A DNA stretch of 64,000 nucleotides, taken from the NCBI GenBank assembly GCA_016719535.1, contig JADJYX010000012.1:1-64000 (forward strand), in the 5' to 3' direction. Under the pieces are notes generated by a model. That model made no database searches and was not told the DNA's origin. It was given only the letters and a program-made list of their open reading frames with translations. This document shows, in pieces, positions 1 through 7,958 of the stretch. A program made the position numbers and the translations under genes. Within the stretch, counting starts at the first letter, position 1. Every line of letters starts with the position of its first letter. Origin of the DNA: Rubrivivax sp. Lineage in GTDB: Bacteria; Pseudomonadota; Gammaproteobacteria; Burkholderiales; Burkholderiaceae_C.

Positions 1-482
1 GCGAAGGCGACTTCTTCGGGTGGCGCGAGCTGCAGCGCCTTCATCGCCTCGGTGTGCTCGCCCACGGCCTCGAACTCGTCGAGCACGCGGAACGCGCCTT
101 CGATCACTTCGCCCTGGATGTTGCCCTTGTGCGGGATACGGATGTCGTCCACCACCTCGCCCACCACCAGGCCGTTGCAGCAGACGAAGCGGAACATCCC
201 GGCCAGCATCTGGTACGAGCTGGCACCGTCGTGGCTATTGATGAGGATGATCTCGTTCGCCTCGGGCCGGGTCTGCACCTGGCCGGCGTGGCGCATGCGG
301 ATCATGTGCTTGGTGAACTCCGCCTTGCCTTCGACGCGGCTGGCGCCCTGGGCGACCATGAAGGGCTCGAAACCCTCCTTGCGCAGGCCGCGCAGGACAT
401 CGATGGTGGGGATGTAGGTGTAGCGCTCGGAGCGGCTCGCATGCTTGCCTTCGGCGAAGATGGACGGCGCCGCGGCGCGCAT
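1..482 (-). CDS. DUF932 domain protein, partial (C-terminus runs off the window)
   Basis: The reverse strand is open from 482 to the window edge and reads as a DUF932 (phage/plasmid-like) protein. Recognisable stretches are APSIFAEGKHASRSERYTYI near the start, then GFEPFMVAQ, HMIRMRHAG and FRFVCCNGLVVG. Family members are found on plasmids, integrative elements and phages; their biochemical role is not established. The first in-frame ATG (480-482) begins MRAAAPS and lies inside what is normally conserved N-terminal sequence. A TGA lies a few codons upstream in the same frame. In another frame the DNA just upstream reads DAVVTSP, which would join smoothly to LSEDQM if one base were added to the G-run at 497-500. 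The gene may therefore be frameshifted at its 5' end, or this may be a sequencing error. It is followed on the same strand by ssb, as in many mobile elements. The family call is fairly secure; the start is not. Confidence 0.75.
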   Translation of the reverse strand, partial: MRAAAPSIFAEGKHASRSERYTYIPTIDVLRGLRKEGFEPFMVAQGASRVEGKAEFTKHMIRMRHAGQVQTRPEANEIILINSHDGASSYQMLAGMFRFVCCNGLVVGEVVDDIRIPHKGNIQGEVIEGAFRVLDEFEAVGEHTEAMKALQLAPPEEVAF

Positions 483-661
483 CTGGTCTTCGCTCAGGGG
501 CTGGTCACCACCGCATCACGCGCGGGTGTTGCGGGGCGGGGCCGGGGCGCCAGGGTCGGGGTCGAGATGATGGTTGGATCCTTGGGGGGGGTGGGGCCAG
601 CGTGGCATGAGGTTCGAGGGGGGGGCGCGGCTGGTTGGCATCACGCCCACCCGATGAGGGT

Positions 662-1132
662 TCAGGCGTCGGCGTGCGCCGGCTGGCGCGCGCTGCGGGG
701 CTTGCGGGTGCTGGTGACCGGTGCGGCTTGCTCGCCGCTGCGCGCGGTCGGCACGCTCTCGGCGCCCTGGCCACCGTTGCGGCGGGCTTCGCTCTCGGCG
801 CGGCTGTCGAGGTAGTCGATCTCCTCGGCCGTGAATGCCATGCCATAGACGGTCTCGTCGTCCTTCTCGTAGTTGTTGTTGCGGAGGCGCCCGACGATGT
901 TGACGTGCGAGCCCTTGCCCAGGTACTCGGCCGCGTTCTCGGCCTGCTTGCCCCACAGCGTCCACTGGATCGCGGTGGATTCCTCCTCGCGCGCCTCGCC
1001 GCTGCCGCGCCGGGTGTTGCTGATGGCGGTCAGCACGCCCTTGGCAATCTTGCCTTCGCGGCCGTTGACGAATTCGAGCTTGACGGCCCCGGCCAGGTGC
1101 GCGTGACGCTGGATGACAGAAACGTTTGCCAT
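662..1132 (-). CDS. ssb: Single-stranded DNA-binding protein (mobile-element type)
   Basis: A 156-residue OB-fold SSB-like protein that would bind single-stranded DNA in the cytoplasm during replication or transfer of a mobile element. Residues 1-110 carry the fold: MANVSVIQRHAHLAGAVKLEF, then TAIQWTLWGK, and GSHVNIVGRLRNNNYEKD, which resemble the SSB beta strands with conserved W and the GRL/NNNYE strand. The C-terminal third is a low-complexity basic/Ala-rich tail (STRKPRSARQPAHADA) and lacks the acidic DDDIPF-type tip of housekeeping SSBs, which supports a plasmid or ICE origin. I chose ATG 1132 (MANVSV) over the in-frame ATG at 1144 because GGAG sits six to seven bases before it. It is co-oriented with the DUF932 gene at the window edge. 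Confidence 0.85.
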   Translation of the reverse strand: MANVSVIQRHAHLAGAVKLEFVNGREGKIAKGVLTAISNTRRGSGEAREEESTAIQWTLWGKQAENAAEYLGKGSHVNIVGRLRNNNYEKDDETVYGMAFTAEEIDYLDSRAESEARRNGGQGAESVPTARSGEQAAPVTSTRKPRSARQPAHADA

Positions 1133-1214
1133 GACGATCTCCAATCGAGAGCAACCAGCCGGGCCCCGGTCCGGGTTCCCTGAAAACTGATCCTCTCGCT
1201 CGGACTCCCTTGCT

Positions 1215-1290
1215 CCCGCCCACGGGCGGGCGGGGGGTGGGCATGGCCCCTTTCCTCACGGGAAGGGGTTGGGGATGGGTGGGGTCGGGT
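1215..1290. repeat. REP-like palindromic G/C element
   Basis: Two adjacent imperfect palindromes are visible: CCCGCCC (1215-1221) with GGGCGGG (1224-1230), and CCCCTTTCC followed by TCAC and GGGAAGGGG (about 1247-1268), then TTGGGGATGGGTGGGG. Read on the minus strand the second part gives PHPSPTPSREERG, the familiar spurious translation of the widespread CCCTCTCCC...GGGAGAGGGTTGGGG repeat family of proteobacteria. No second copy was seen in this window. Confidence 0.4.
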
Positions 1291-2028
1291 TTGCAGCTTC
1301 AGCAGCCGAAGCAGTGCGCCGGTTACCCGGCCCACCGCTTGAAGATCCCCCCACAAGTCCCCCTCACGAGTTGACGGGGGCGCCGTGGGGGGAGCGCGGT
1401 GGGACGACTGGCGCACGGGCTGCCCCCTCCCCGCGGGCGGCGCAGCGTCGCGGCCGATGTGCCAGCTCGCCTGGCGCAGCGGTTGCAGCGCAGCCGACCG
1501 AACGATCACGAGCAGCGGCGGCTCTGCGGCCGACGTGCCACACAAAGCGCAGCGAATGGCGCGGCGGTCGAGCCGCTGCGAGCATCTGTCTGCATTCCTG
1601 CATTCAGCGGCCCGGCTCCGGGCTTGGCGGGTGACCGGGGTGGCGATCTGGCCGGCGCCGCACCGAGCGGAGCGCAGCGCAGCGACCTGCAAGCCGGTCA
1701 GTTCGCCAAGCGGGCCTCGTTCACGCGCAGCGTGAAGGAAACAGGGCCCGCGATCCCCGGGCACGGGAAAGGGCCGCCGCGTGCTTCAGCCGGCATTGCC
1801 GGCCTGACTGAATTCGCGTGAGGGATGGCAGCCCGTCAGGGGCGAGACGCTGGGCGTTTGACAGCGGCTCGACGCGCAGCGCAACAGCCCGGCCCCGCGC
1901 AGCGGGGACACGCCCAGACCCACGGAGACCTGGCGCCACCACCTGCACCCACTGCGTCACAACGCTCAACGCCACACCGCCCGCCGCCAGACCTTTCTCG
2001 CCCAGCGCCGACCCTGCTCGCTGTTTCG

Positions 2029-2066
2029 CGAGCTTCGAGTATTTCGAGTGATTCTGCTAAACTTGG
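2029..2066 (+). promoter_or_regulatory. Probable operator/promoter of the antitoxin-toxin pair
   Basis: Just before the antitoxin start there are tandem copies of TTCGAG spaced nine bases apart (CTTCGAGTA, TTTCGAGTG, then the partial ATTCTGCTA). This stretch is more AT-rich than its surroundings. TA antitoxins usually repress their own promoter, so this repeat is a reasonable operator candidate; this is inference from position. Confidence 0.35.
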
Positions 2067-2070
2067 CCGC

Positions 2071-2523
2071 ATGAAGACCGCACGCAAGCCCACCGAAGCC
2101 CCTCAGCACATCGCCCCTCCAGCGCTGTCGGTGAACATCGATATCGACCCCTTGGTCGAGGTCGTGCGGCGCCACGTCACGTTGACACCTCAAGCCGCGC
2201 GGCTGATCAAGAGCGAATTCGCGCAGCTCTTCCAGAACCCGACCATCAGCGGCAGCACCCGAGAGCCCGCAGCCGCCAAGCCCGGACCTGCAACGGACCC
2301 AGTGCTCACCACCCAAGAAGCGGCTGACCTGGTCAGTGTCTCCCGGCCGTACATCGTGGCCCGCATCGAAGCCGGCGACATCCCGCTGCACCAGCAGGTG
2401 GGCAACCAGCGACGTGTCCTCAAGTCCGCCGTTCTGGCCTGGCACCGTCAGGAGCAGATCCGACGCCGCAAGGCCCTGGGCCAGCTTGGTGCCGACCTCG
2501 ACAGCGAGATCTTCGCGGGCTGA
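2071..2523 (+). CDS. Excisionase-type HTH antitoxin (partner of PIN toxin)
   Basis: A 150-residue protein with a C-terminal DNA-binding domain of the excisionase/HTH_17 type: LTTQEAADLVSVSRPYIVAR, then EAGDIPLHQQVGNQRRVLKS and AVLAWHR (about residues 78-125). The N-terminal half is Pro/Ala-rich and probably contacts the toxin. It sits five bases upstream of a PIN-domain gene, the classic arrangement of a type II toxin-antitoxin pair in which an Xis-like antitoxin neutralises a PIN ribonuclease and represses the operon. ATG 2071 was chosen rather than an upstream in-frame ATG at 1825 because the 1825-2070 part is low-complexity and the promoter-like repeats lie there. Family call is solid; function as antitoxin is inferred from context. 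Confidence 0.8.
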   Translation: MKTARKPTEAPQHIAPPALSVNIDIDPLVEVVRRHVTLTPQAARLIKSEFAQLFQNPTISGSTREPAAAKPGPATDPVLTTQEAADLVSVSRPYIVARIEAGDIPLHQQVGNQRRVLKSAVLAWHRQEQIRRRKALGQLGADLDSEIFAG

Positions 2524-2528
2524 GATCC

Positions 2529-3140
2529 GTGATCCCTGTCGTCGCCGACGCCGACACCCTGTTCGGCGCCACCACCCGCGGCCTGTTGATCCATCTCGAC
2601 TACCAGGGACTGATCCGCCTGCACTGGAGCCCGCTGATCCTCGCCGAGATGAGCCGGGCGCTCGTCGACACCGGCCGCAAGCCCGACGCCGAGTCGGCGC
2701 GTCGGCACGAGCAATTGATGCGGGCTGCCTTGCCCCAGGCAGAGATCCCGACGCAACAGGTCCAGGCGCAGTTCGCCAGCGTATCGCCCTCGATGCGATC
2801 TGCCAAAGACACCCACGTCGCTGCCTGCGCAGCAGCCATCCTGGCCGGTGACTTTTATCCCGGCACCCAGGTCGTCAGCCTCGTCACCAAGAACATCCGC
2901 GACTTCGGCATCCGTAAGCTCGCCAGCCAGGGCATCGAAGTCCAGCGCCCGGACGTCTTCTTGCTGGCGCAATTTCAGCAAGCCCCCGCAGCCGTCGCTT
3001 CGGCCTTCGCCGCCTTGCGCGCCACGCTGCGCTCGGCACCGGAACCAGACCGGCTGCTGGAACGGCTGGCCGCCGACGGCCAGAGCCTGACGGCGGCGGC
3101 CCTGCACGGCGCCTGGCAACAGGGCGCCGTGCGCCTTTGA
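2529..3140 (+). CDS. PIN-domain toxin (ribonuclease)
   Basis: A 203-residue PIN-fold protein, predicted to be a Mg-dependent endoribonuclease and the toxin of the pair with the preceding HTH antitoxin. Acidic residues expected for the active site are visible: VVADADTLFG at the N-terminus, LILAEMSRAL, SAKDTHVAACAA and VTKNIRDFG. It starts with GTG five bases after the antitoxin TGA, with only a weak GAG upstream, so translational coupling is likely. A group II intron begins 10 bases after its stop codon, leaving the coding sequence intact. No cognate target can be named from sequence. Confidence 0.8.
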   Translation: MIPVVADADTLFGATTRGLLIHLDYQGLIRLHWSPLILAEMSRALVDTGRKPDAESARRHEQLMRAALPQAEIPTQQVQAQFASVSPSMRSAKDTHVAACAAAILAGDFYPGTQVVSLVTKNIRDFGIRKLASQGIEVQRPDVFLLAQFQQAPAAVASAFAALRATLRSAPEPDRLLERLAADGQSLTAAALHGAWQQGAVRL

Positions 3141-3762
3141 CAACGAGAACGTGCGACCTGCAAGTCGCATGGATTTCTGTTTCACGGAGGTAGTTATGAC
3201 CTGATGAAACCGGCTGTTCCATCAGCCGTTCCCTACCCGGACATGCGGAGCTGGCAACGGCTCGGTGTGAAGCTCCGGGGACAACGTAGCCGCCGGGTAA
3301 CCGGTACGCCGAGCCGTGAGGCAAAGCGGAATCTGCCAGCACGAAGGCGGAGAGGAGCAAGGGATGGATGGGTACGACCAACACATGTGAACGTCCGCGA
3401 AAGCGTCGTAATGTCAGACAAGCCAAACGTGCTGACAGGCTTGAACCAAAAGGTACGCGGCAAGGCACGGTCCTCTGTTCTCTGGACCGTCATGGACATC
3501 ATTGCCGCCGGCGCACAGGACGGGTCCGCACCATCCGGAAATTCATGCGGAACAGGGTAAGCCCATCACGCTGCCGGCAACGGCAGGCGAACCGCGAGGA
3601 ACGCTGTTGGTGTGGTGGGTAGAGGAATGCGGAGAAAGCGAATGCCTGGCTGTAATGGACGGGATACGGGCTGCGACATCGCCCGACGCGAAAGCGGGCT
3701 GACTTCCGCGCGGTCATTCATGGCGAGAGAGTCTTGACCAACCGTTGGACGAGGGAAAGCAG

Positions 3763-5262
3763 ATGACGGCGACCGATACGAAAGTGTCGGGCGCTGGTGC
3801 GCCCTCGCCCGCTGCGCAGATGTGGGAGCAGGCGAACTGGGCCCACATCGAGGCAGAGGTGAAGCGGCTTCAGATGCGTATCGCCAAGGCAGTTCGGGAA
3901 GGCAGGTGGGGCAAGGCGCAAGCCCTGCAGCGTCTGCTGACCCGCTCGCACAGCGGCAAGATGTTCGCCGTCAAGCGAGTGACGGAAAGCAGTGGCAAGA
4001 GAACGCCGGGGGTGGACCAGAAGGTCTGGCTGACCCCGGCGGCCAGATGGAAGGGGATGCTGTCGATGCGGCACCGCGGCTACCGCCCGATGCCGCTGAG
4101 GCGGGTCTACATCCCGAAGAGCAATGGGAAGAGGCGTCCGCTGGGAATTCCATGCATGCGGTGCCGAGCGATGCAGGCCTTGTGGAAGCTCGCTTTGGAA
4201 CCCATCGCGGAGACGCGAGCGGATCCGAACTCCTATGGCTTTCGACCTGAGCGTTCGACTGCCGACGCCATTGAACAGTGCTTCACGGTCCTCTCGCGCC
4301 GCACGTCGGCGCAGTGGATTATGGAGGGTGACATCCGAGGCTGTTTCGACAACTTCAGTCACTCGTGGTTGCTGGAGCACGTGCCGATGGATAAGGCGAT
4401 CCTGCGCGGGTGGCTGGAAGCCGGGTATATCGATGAGGGATCCTTGTTCGAGACACGGGCCGGCACACCGCAAGGTGGTGTCATCTCGCCCGTGATCGCG
4501 AACGTGGCGTTGGATGGGCTGGAGGCGGCGGTTCACGCGAGTGCCGGTGGATCGGAACGCGCCCGTCGCAGAGCCAAGCTCAACGTCATCCGCTATGCCG
4601 ACGATTTTGTGGTGTCCGGCGCGTCGAGAGACGATCTTGAATCCTTGGTCCTTCCTGCCATCCGCCGGTTCATGGCGGAACGCGGGTTGGAACTGTCGGA
4701 GGAAAAGACCCGGATCACGCACATCGCGGAAGGGTTCGACTTCCTGGGTCAAAACGTGCGCAAGTACGGAGACCAGTTGCTGACCAAGCCGGCGAAGAAG
4801 AGCATCAAGTCGCTGCTGGACAAGGTCAGGGACATCATCAAGGGCAACGCGACCGCAACGCAGGCGGCGGTGATACAGCAACTGAACCCGGTGATCCGCG
4901 GTTGGGCCATGTATCACCGTCATGCGGCTGCGAAAGCGACCTTCTCACTCATCGACACGCACATCTGGCAAATGCTCTGGCGGTGGTCCGTGCGCAGGCA
5001 CCCCACCAAAGGAGCGCGGTGGGTCATCAGGCGGTACTTCCGGCAGAGAGGGGCAAGGTCTTGGGCCTTCGCAACGAAGGGCGCAGCCGACGGCACAACC
5101 GTCGGCCTGCAACTCTTCCGCGCGTCGACGGTGGCGATCACCCGCCATGTCAAGGTGCCCGGGGCTGCGCATCCATTCGACCCGGAGTGGACCGAGTACC
5201 TGGCTCGTCGCCGCGCTGCGCGGCGTTCCGTCAAACTGTTCGGTGCCACCCCATGGTGCTGA
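3763..5262 (+). CDS. ltrA: Group II intron reverse transcriptase/maturase (no endonuclease domain)
   Basis: A 499-residue intron-encoded protein that binds its intron RNA, assists splicing and copies it into DNA during retrohoming. The RT domain carries the catalytic YADD at about residues 278-281 (VIRYADDFVVSG). Earlier RT motifs visible are PKSNGKRRPLGIPCMRCRA, PNSYGFRP, EGDIRGCFDNFSH and GTPQGGVISP. A maturase (X) domain follows (LNPVIRGWAMYHRHAAAK). The protein ends at DPEWTEYLARRRAARRSVKL plus about eight residues; related CL-type proteins continue into an HNH endonuclease, which is absent here, so mobility would need an endonuclease-independent route. ATG 3763 is preceded by GAGGGAAAG; an upstream in-frame TTG at 3745 is less likely. 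Domain V starts 11 bases after the stop. Confidence 0.93.
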   Translation: MTATDTKVSGAGAPSPAAQMWEQANWAHIEAEVKRLQMRIAKAVREGRWGKAQALQRLLTRSHSGKMFAVKRVTESSGKRTPGVDQKVWLTPAARWKGMLSMRHRGYRPMPLRRVYIPKSNGKRRPLGIPCMRCRAMQALWKLALEPIAETRADPNSYGFRPERSTADAIEQCFTVLSRRTSAQWIMEGDIRGCFDNFSHSWLLEHVPMDKAILRGWLEAGYIDEGSLFETRAGTPQGGVISPVIANVALDGLEAAVHASAGGSERARRRAKLNVIRYADDFVVSGASRDDLESLVLPAIRRFMAERGLELSEEKTRITHIAEGFDFLGQNVRKYGDQLLTKPAKKSIKSLLDKVRDIIKGNATATQAAVIQQLNPVIRGWAMYHRHAAAKATFSLIDTHIWQMLWRWSVRRHPTKGARWVIRRYFRQRGARSWAFATKGAADGTTVGLQLFRASTVAITRHVKVPGAAHPFDPEWTEYLARRRAARRSVKLFGATPWC

Positions 5263-5272
5263 AGAATGGCTT

Positions 5273-5347
5273 GAGCCGGATGCGGGGTGACTCGCACGTC
5301 CGGTTCTTAGGGGGCGGCGGCGCAGCAATGCGCCGCCGCTACCCGAC
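5273..5347 (+). ncRNA. Group II intron domains V and VI
   Basis: Domain V is 5273-5306 (34 nt). It starts GAGCCGG with the AGC catalytic triad, has an inner GCGGG/CTCGC stem capped by a GTGA (GNRA) loop, and closes with CCGGTTC. Domain VI (5307-5347) is a long GGCGGCGGCGCA/TGCGCCGCCGCT hairpin with a GCAA loop. An A at 5341, seven bases from the 3' end, fits the branch-point adenosine. Confidence 0.85.
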
Positions 5348-5483
5348 GACGTGGTAGCGTGGGTCGACACGGCAAGCCCACCTCCGCACCCCACAGACTT
5401 GTCTGTCCGCGTTTGTCCCCGGAGCCGGTCCCGCGCACGGCATCCCTGTGACGCAAGTCCTCCGTGACGACGCTCCAAGCCCT

Positions 5484-5505
5484 GACCCGCAGCAGGCAGC
5501 GGGTC
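5484..5505 (+). promoter_or_regulatory. Hairpin in the leader of the metal-efflux operon
   Basis: A perfect 7-bp inverted repeat, GACCCGC (5484-5490) and GCGGGTC (5499-5505), with an 8-base loop, lies about 20 bases upstream of the first operon gene. It may act in the mRNA leader or as an operator. No poly-T follows, so it is not a typical terminator. 5348-5483 shows no gene. Confidence 0.35.
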
Positions 5506-5527
5506 GCTTCGGTAGACTCTCAAAGGT

Positions 5528-5881
5528 ATGCGCCGATCTGCCGTCCTCCTCGTCATGCTGTTTGCCATGCTCTGGCAAACGGTGGCCGTGGCGCGCGCCG
5601 GCTCGACGATGAACGCCCTGGCCGACATGGAACATGCTTCGCTGCATTGGCAGGAAAAAGGTCACCATCACCATGAAGATGGTTCTTACCATCTGGACGA
5701 TTCGATCGCTTCGGCGCAGCACGTCCTCAGCGACCATGTGAGTGCAACGGTGGCGCTCGTGGTCACGGCGTCGCATCAATTCCCTCCCTTGGGTTCGGCC
5801 GCTCCCGGCGGCCTGCACGAGACCCTTGTGCCCAACCCCACCCTCGACTGCCTGCTCCGGCCGCCTCGGTCCCGCTCCTGA
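5528..5881 (+). CDS. Small secreted His-containing protein heading a czc-type operon
   Basis: A 117-residue protein with a clear signal peptide (MRRSAVLLVMLFAMLWQTVAVARA) followed by a periplasmic part containing HASLHWQEKGHHHHEDGSYH, which could bind divalent metals. Short His-bearing exported proteins (CzcI-like) are commonly encoded just ahead of CzcCBA pumps and have been linked to regulation or metal buffering. The conserved YCxHE of CzcI proteins is not obvious here, so the match is by position and composition only. The C-terminus (LRPPRSRS) is basic and Pro-rich. An intergenic gap of about 140 bases separates it from the outer-membrane component. Confidence 0.6.
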   Translation: MRRSAVLLVMLFAMLWQTVAVARAGSTMNALADMEHASLHWQEKGHHHHEDGSYHLDDSIASAQHVLSDHVSATVALVVTASHQFPPLGSAAPGGLHETLVPNPTLDCLLRPPRSRS

Positions 5882-6018
5882 CCCGCCTTCTCGGCGGGCG
5901 TCCACCCATGGACGCCCGGCCCGCAGGCCAGTTTGCCCACGCAAGCCTCTGTCCGCCCCTTGGCGTGACCTGAACCTTGCGTTCGGCCGGCCCCTGCTGA
6001 TGAACTGTCAGGAGCATC

Positions 6019-7293
6019 GTGAGACTTTCCGTTTGGCTTTCTGCCGGCGTCGTCGCGGGCAGTCTGGCCGGCGCGCCCGTCTGGGCTCAGCCTGCCACAT
6101 CACCGGGTGGCCCACCGGCCGCCCCTCCGTCCCCGGCCTATGAACCTGCTGGCAGCATCACGCTTCGCGCAGCCCTGGACGCCGCGTGGCAACGCGCCGT
6201 CGCCGCCCGCGAAAGCCAGGGGCAGCGCCGACGTGCAGAGGCCGACCGGACCGCCGCAGGCAGCTTCTGGGCCGCGCCGCCGTCACTGGAACTGAGCCAC
6301 CGAAACGACCGCCTTCAAAGCAACGCGGGCCGGCGCGAGACCGAAATCGGTGTGGCCGTTCCACTTTGGCTGCCAGGCCAGAAGGCCGCACGCGCGGGCA
6401 CCGCGGACGCTGCGGCAACACAGGCGCTTGCTGCAGAGCAGGTCGCCCGCCTGCGCCTGGCCGGTGAACTGCGTGAAGCGGCGTGGCAACTCGCTGCGTT
6501 GCAGGCCGAGGCGGCCCAGGCCGACATGCAGATCCAGGCACTGAAGCAGCTGGCCGACGACGTGGAGCGCCGAGTGGTTGCTGGCGATCTGGCGCGGGCC
6601 GACGCACTCGCCGCCCAGGCCGAGCTGCTGGCGGCGTCCGCGCTTCAGTCCGACGTGCGCCAGCGCCTGCAGGCCGCGCGTGCGCGCTGGACCCTGCTCA
6701 CGGGGCTGGCTGCAGCGCCCGATATGTCGGTCGAAGCCCTCGAAGGGGCCCCTGCTCCGGCCGCATCGCACCCAGAGCTGCAACTCGCCAACCAGTCCAC
6801 CGAACTGGCACGCAAGCGCGTGGAACTGATGCGCCATTCGCGGCGCGACGCACCCGAACTGACCGTGGGCGTACGTCAGGACGTGCCCGGCCGTGCCGAA
6901 GCCTCCCAAGGCAGCCTGGTCGTCGGACTTCGCCTGCCCTTCGGCACCGACGACCGCAACCGGCCGCTGGAAGCGGCTGCACTGTCCGAGCTGGACGTAG
7001 CCGAGACCCACGAGCTAAGACTGCGCGAACGCCTCGACAGCGACATTGCCGCCGCACGCGAAGCGAAGCGATCGGCCAAGGCTCAACTCGACGCCGAGAC
7101 CGCCCGTGCCCGCCTGCTGCGCGAACGCGCCAGCCTGATCGACAAGTCCCTCCGTGCCGGCGAGACGCCGCTGCCCGACCTGCTGCGCGCGCTTGCCGCC
7201 GCAGCGCAGGCCGACAGCGCCGCCGCCCGCCAGACCGCTGCGCTGGGCCTCGCCCGCGCCCGCCTCCAACAAGCCCTCGGACTCCTCCCATGA
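6019..7293 (+). CDS. czcC: TolC/CzcC-family outer-membrane channel of a metal efflux pump
   Basis: A 424-residue outer membrane efflux protein, the trunk-like exit duct of a tripartite RND pump. It has an N-terminal signal (MRLSVWLSAGVVAGSLAGAPVWA) and two repeats of long Ala/Arg/Glu-rich helices typical of the TolC fold (for example ELREAAWQLAALQAEAAQAD and REAKRSAKAQLDAETARARL). The start is GTG at 6019 with GGAG a few bases upstream. Its stop overlaps the next gene by ATGA, so the four pump-related genes are translated as a unit. The substrate metal cannot be read from this component. CzcC is used as a family name, not proof of Co/Zn/Cd specificity. Confidence 0.82.
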   Translation: MRLSVWLSAGVVAGSLAGAPVWAQPATSPGGPPAAPPSPAYEPAGSITLRAALDAAWQRAVAARESQGQRRRAEADRTAAGSFWAAPPSLELSHRNDRLQSNAGRRETEIGVAVPLWLPGQKAARAGTADAAATQALAAEQVARLRLAGELREAAWQLAALQAEAAQADMQIQALKQLADDVERRVVAGDLARADALAAQAELLAASALQSDVRQRLQAARARWTLLTGLAAAPDMSVEALEGAPAPAASHPELQLANQSTELARKRVELMRHSRRDAPELTVGVRQDVPGRAEASQGSLVVGLRLPFGTDDRNRPLEAAALSELDVAETHELRLRERLDSDIAAAREAKRSAKAQLDAETARARLLRERASLIDKSLRAGETPLPDLLRALAAAAQADSAAARQTAALGLARARLQQALGLLP

Positions 7294-7958
7294 ACAACCA
7301 CTTCCACCGCCGCGCCCGGCGGCCACTGCGTGCTCTTTCCGCCATGGCCCTGGCCGCACTGCTCATCGTCGCCAATGCGCCCGCCCTCGCCGCCCCCGGG
7401 GCCCACGGCCCCAATGGTGAACACCTGGACGGCCCGACCACCATGCGCGCCGCATCGGCCCTGCCGCGTGTCGAAGCCAAGTCGGAAGCTTTCGAGCTGG
7501 TTGCCGAACTGCGCGCCAACGAACTGGCCATCGTGGTCGACCGCTACGAGTCCAACGAGCCCGTGCTGGGCGCCAAGCTCGAAGTCGAGAGCGGCACGCT
7601 CAAGGCCGTGGCAGCGTTCCGCGCCGAGCAAGGCGACTACGCCGTCACCGACGCGGCGCTGTTGAAGGCGCTGGCGGCGCCGGGCGAGCACGGCCTCGTC
7701 TTCACGCTCGTGGCCGGCAACGACAGCGACCTGCTCGACGGAACGCTGGTGAGCGCGGCGGGGCGCGTGGCCACCGCAGCGGCGAAGGACGACCACGGGC
7801 ACACCCACGGCAACGACGACCACGGCCATGGACACGACCACGAACTGGAGCGCGCCGCCTTGATCGGCGCGGGTGTGGCCGCCCTGGGCCTGATCGGCGG
7901 CATCGCCTGGTGGCGGCAGCGCCGCCGCGACGCCGGCAAGCCGCAGGGAGGCCTGTGA
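7290..7958 (+). CDS. Periplasmic metal-binding membrane-anchored protein of the efflux operon
   Basis: A 222-residue protein of unknown family: signal-like N-terminus (about residues 14-35), the motif AHGPNGEHLDGP at about 38-49, a beta-rich middle, a His-rich segment (DDHGHTHGNDDHGHGHDHE, about 170-190) and one C-terminal transmembrane helix followed by WWRQRRRDAGK. The same AHGPNGEHLD motif recurs at the mature N-terminus of the adaptor encoded next, which suggests a shared metal-binding or docking element. The gene overlaps its upstream neighbour (ATGA) and its downstream neighbour (TGATG). I infer that it delivers or buffers metal for the pump. It is not a standard CzcD or CzcB. Confidence 0.75.
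   Translation: MNNHFHRRARRPLRALSAMALAALLIVANAPALAAPGAHGPNGEHLDGPTTMRAASALPRVEAKSEAFELVAELRANELAIVVDRYESNEPVLGAKLEVESGTLKAVAAFRAEQGDYAVTDAALLKALAAPGEHGLVFTLVAGNDSDLLDGTLVSAAGRVATAAAKDDHGHTHGNDDHGHGHDHELERAALIGAGVAALGLIGGIAWWRQRRRDAGKPQGGL

Larger units (their letters stand above)
1133..2070. other. Long stretch with no supportable gene
   Basis: About 940 bases between ssb and the antitoxin gene. All six frames give only low-complexity Arg/Ala/Pro-rich reading frames typical of shadow ORFs. It contains G/C runs, a REP-like palindrome near 1215-1290, and, at its right end, the promoter region of the antitoxin-toxin pair. I see no rRNA, tRNA or recognisable protein remnant. It could be a decayed part of the mobile element or its regulatory/transfer region. 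Confidence 0.5.
3151..5347 (+). mobile_element. Complete group II intron with internal reverse transcriptase
   Basis: The 5' end reads GTGCGACC, matching the GUGYG consensus. The 3' end shows a 34-nucleotide domain V followed by a domain VI hairpin and the ending CTACCCGAC. The last six bases of the 5' exon, GAGAAC (3145-3150), are perfectly complementary to GTTCTC at 3477-3482 in domain I, a plausible IBS1-EBS1 pair that fixes the 5' boundary. 3151-3762 is the structured RNA of domains I-III without a gene. The maturase gene occupies domain IV. The intron lies in the intergenic space behind the PIN toxin, oriented with it. The 3' boundary could shift by three bases because GAC is repeated (5345-5350). 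Confidence 0.88.

Noticed and set aside
1260..1830. Several overlapping frames with repeated PHPSPTP and Arg-rich words
   Set aside because: These are typical spurious translations of a REP-like G/C palindrome, not proteins.
5307..5347. Strong GGCGGCGGCGCA hairpin as a transcription terminator
   Set aside because: It follows intron domain V directly and ends with CTACCCGAC, so it is intron domain VI; there is no T-run.
7790..7850. His-codon repeats as a CRISPR-like or tandem DNA repeat
   Set aside because: The repetition is explained by a His/Asp-rich coding segment; there are no spacers.
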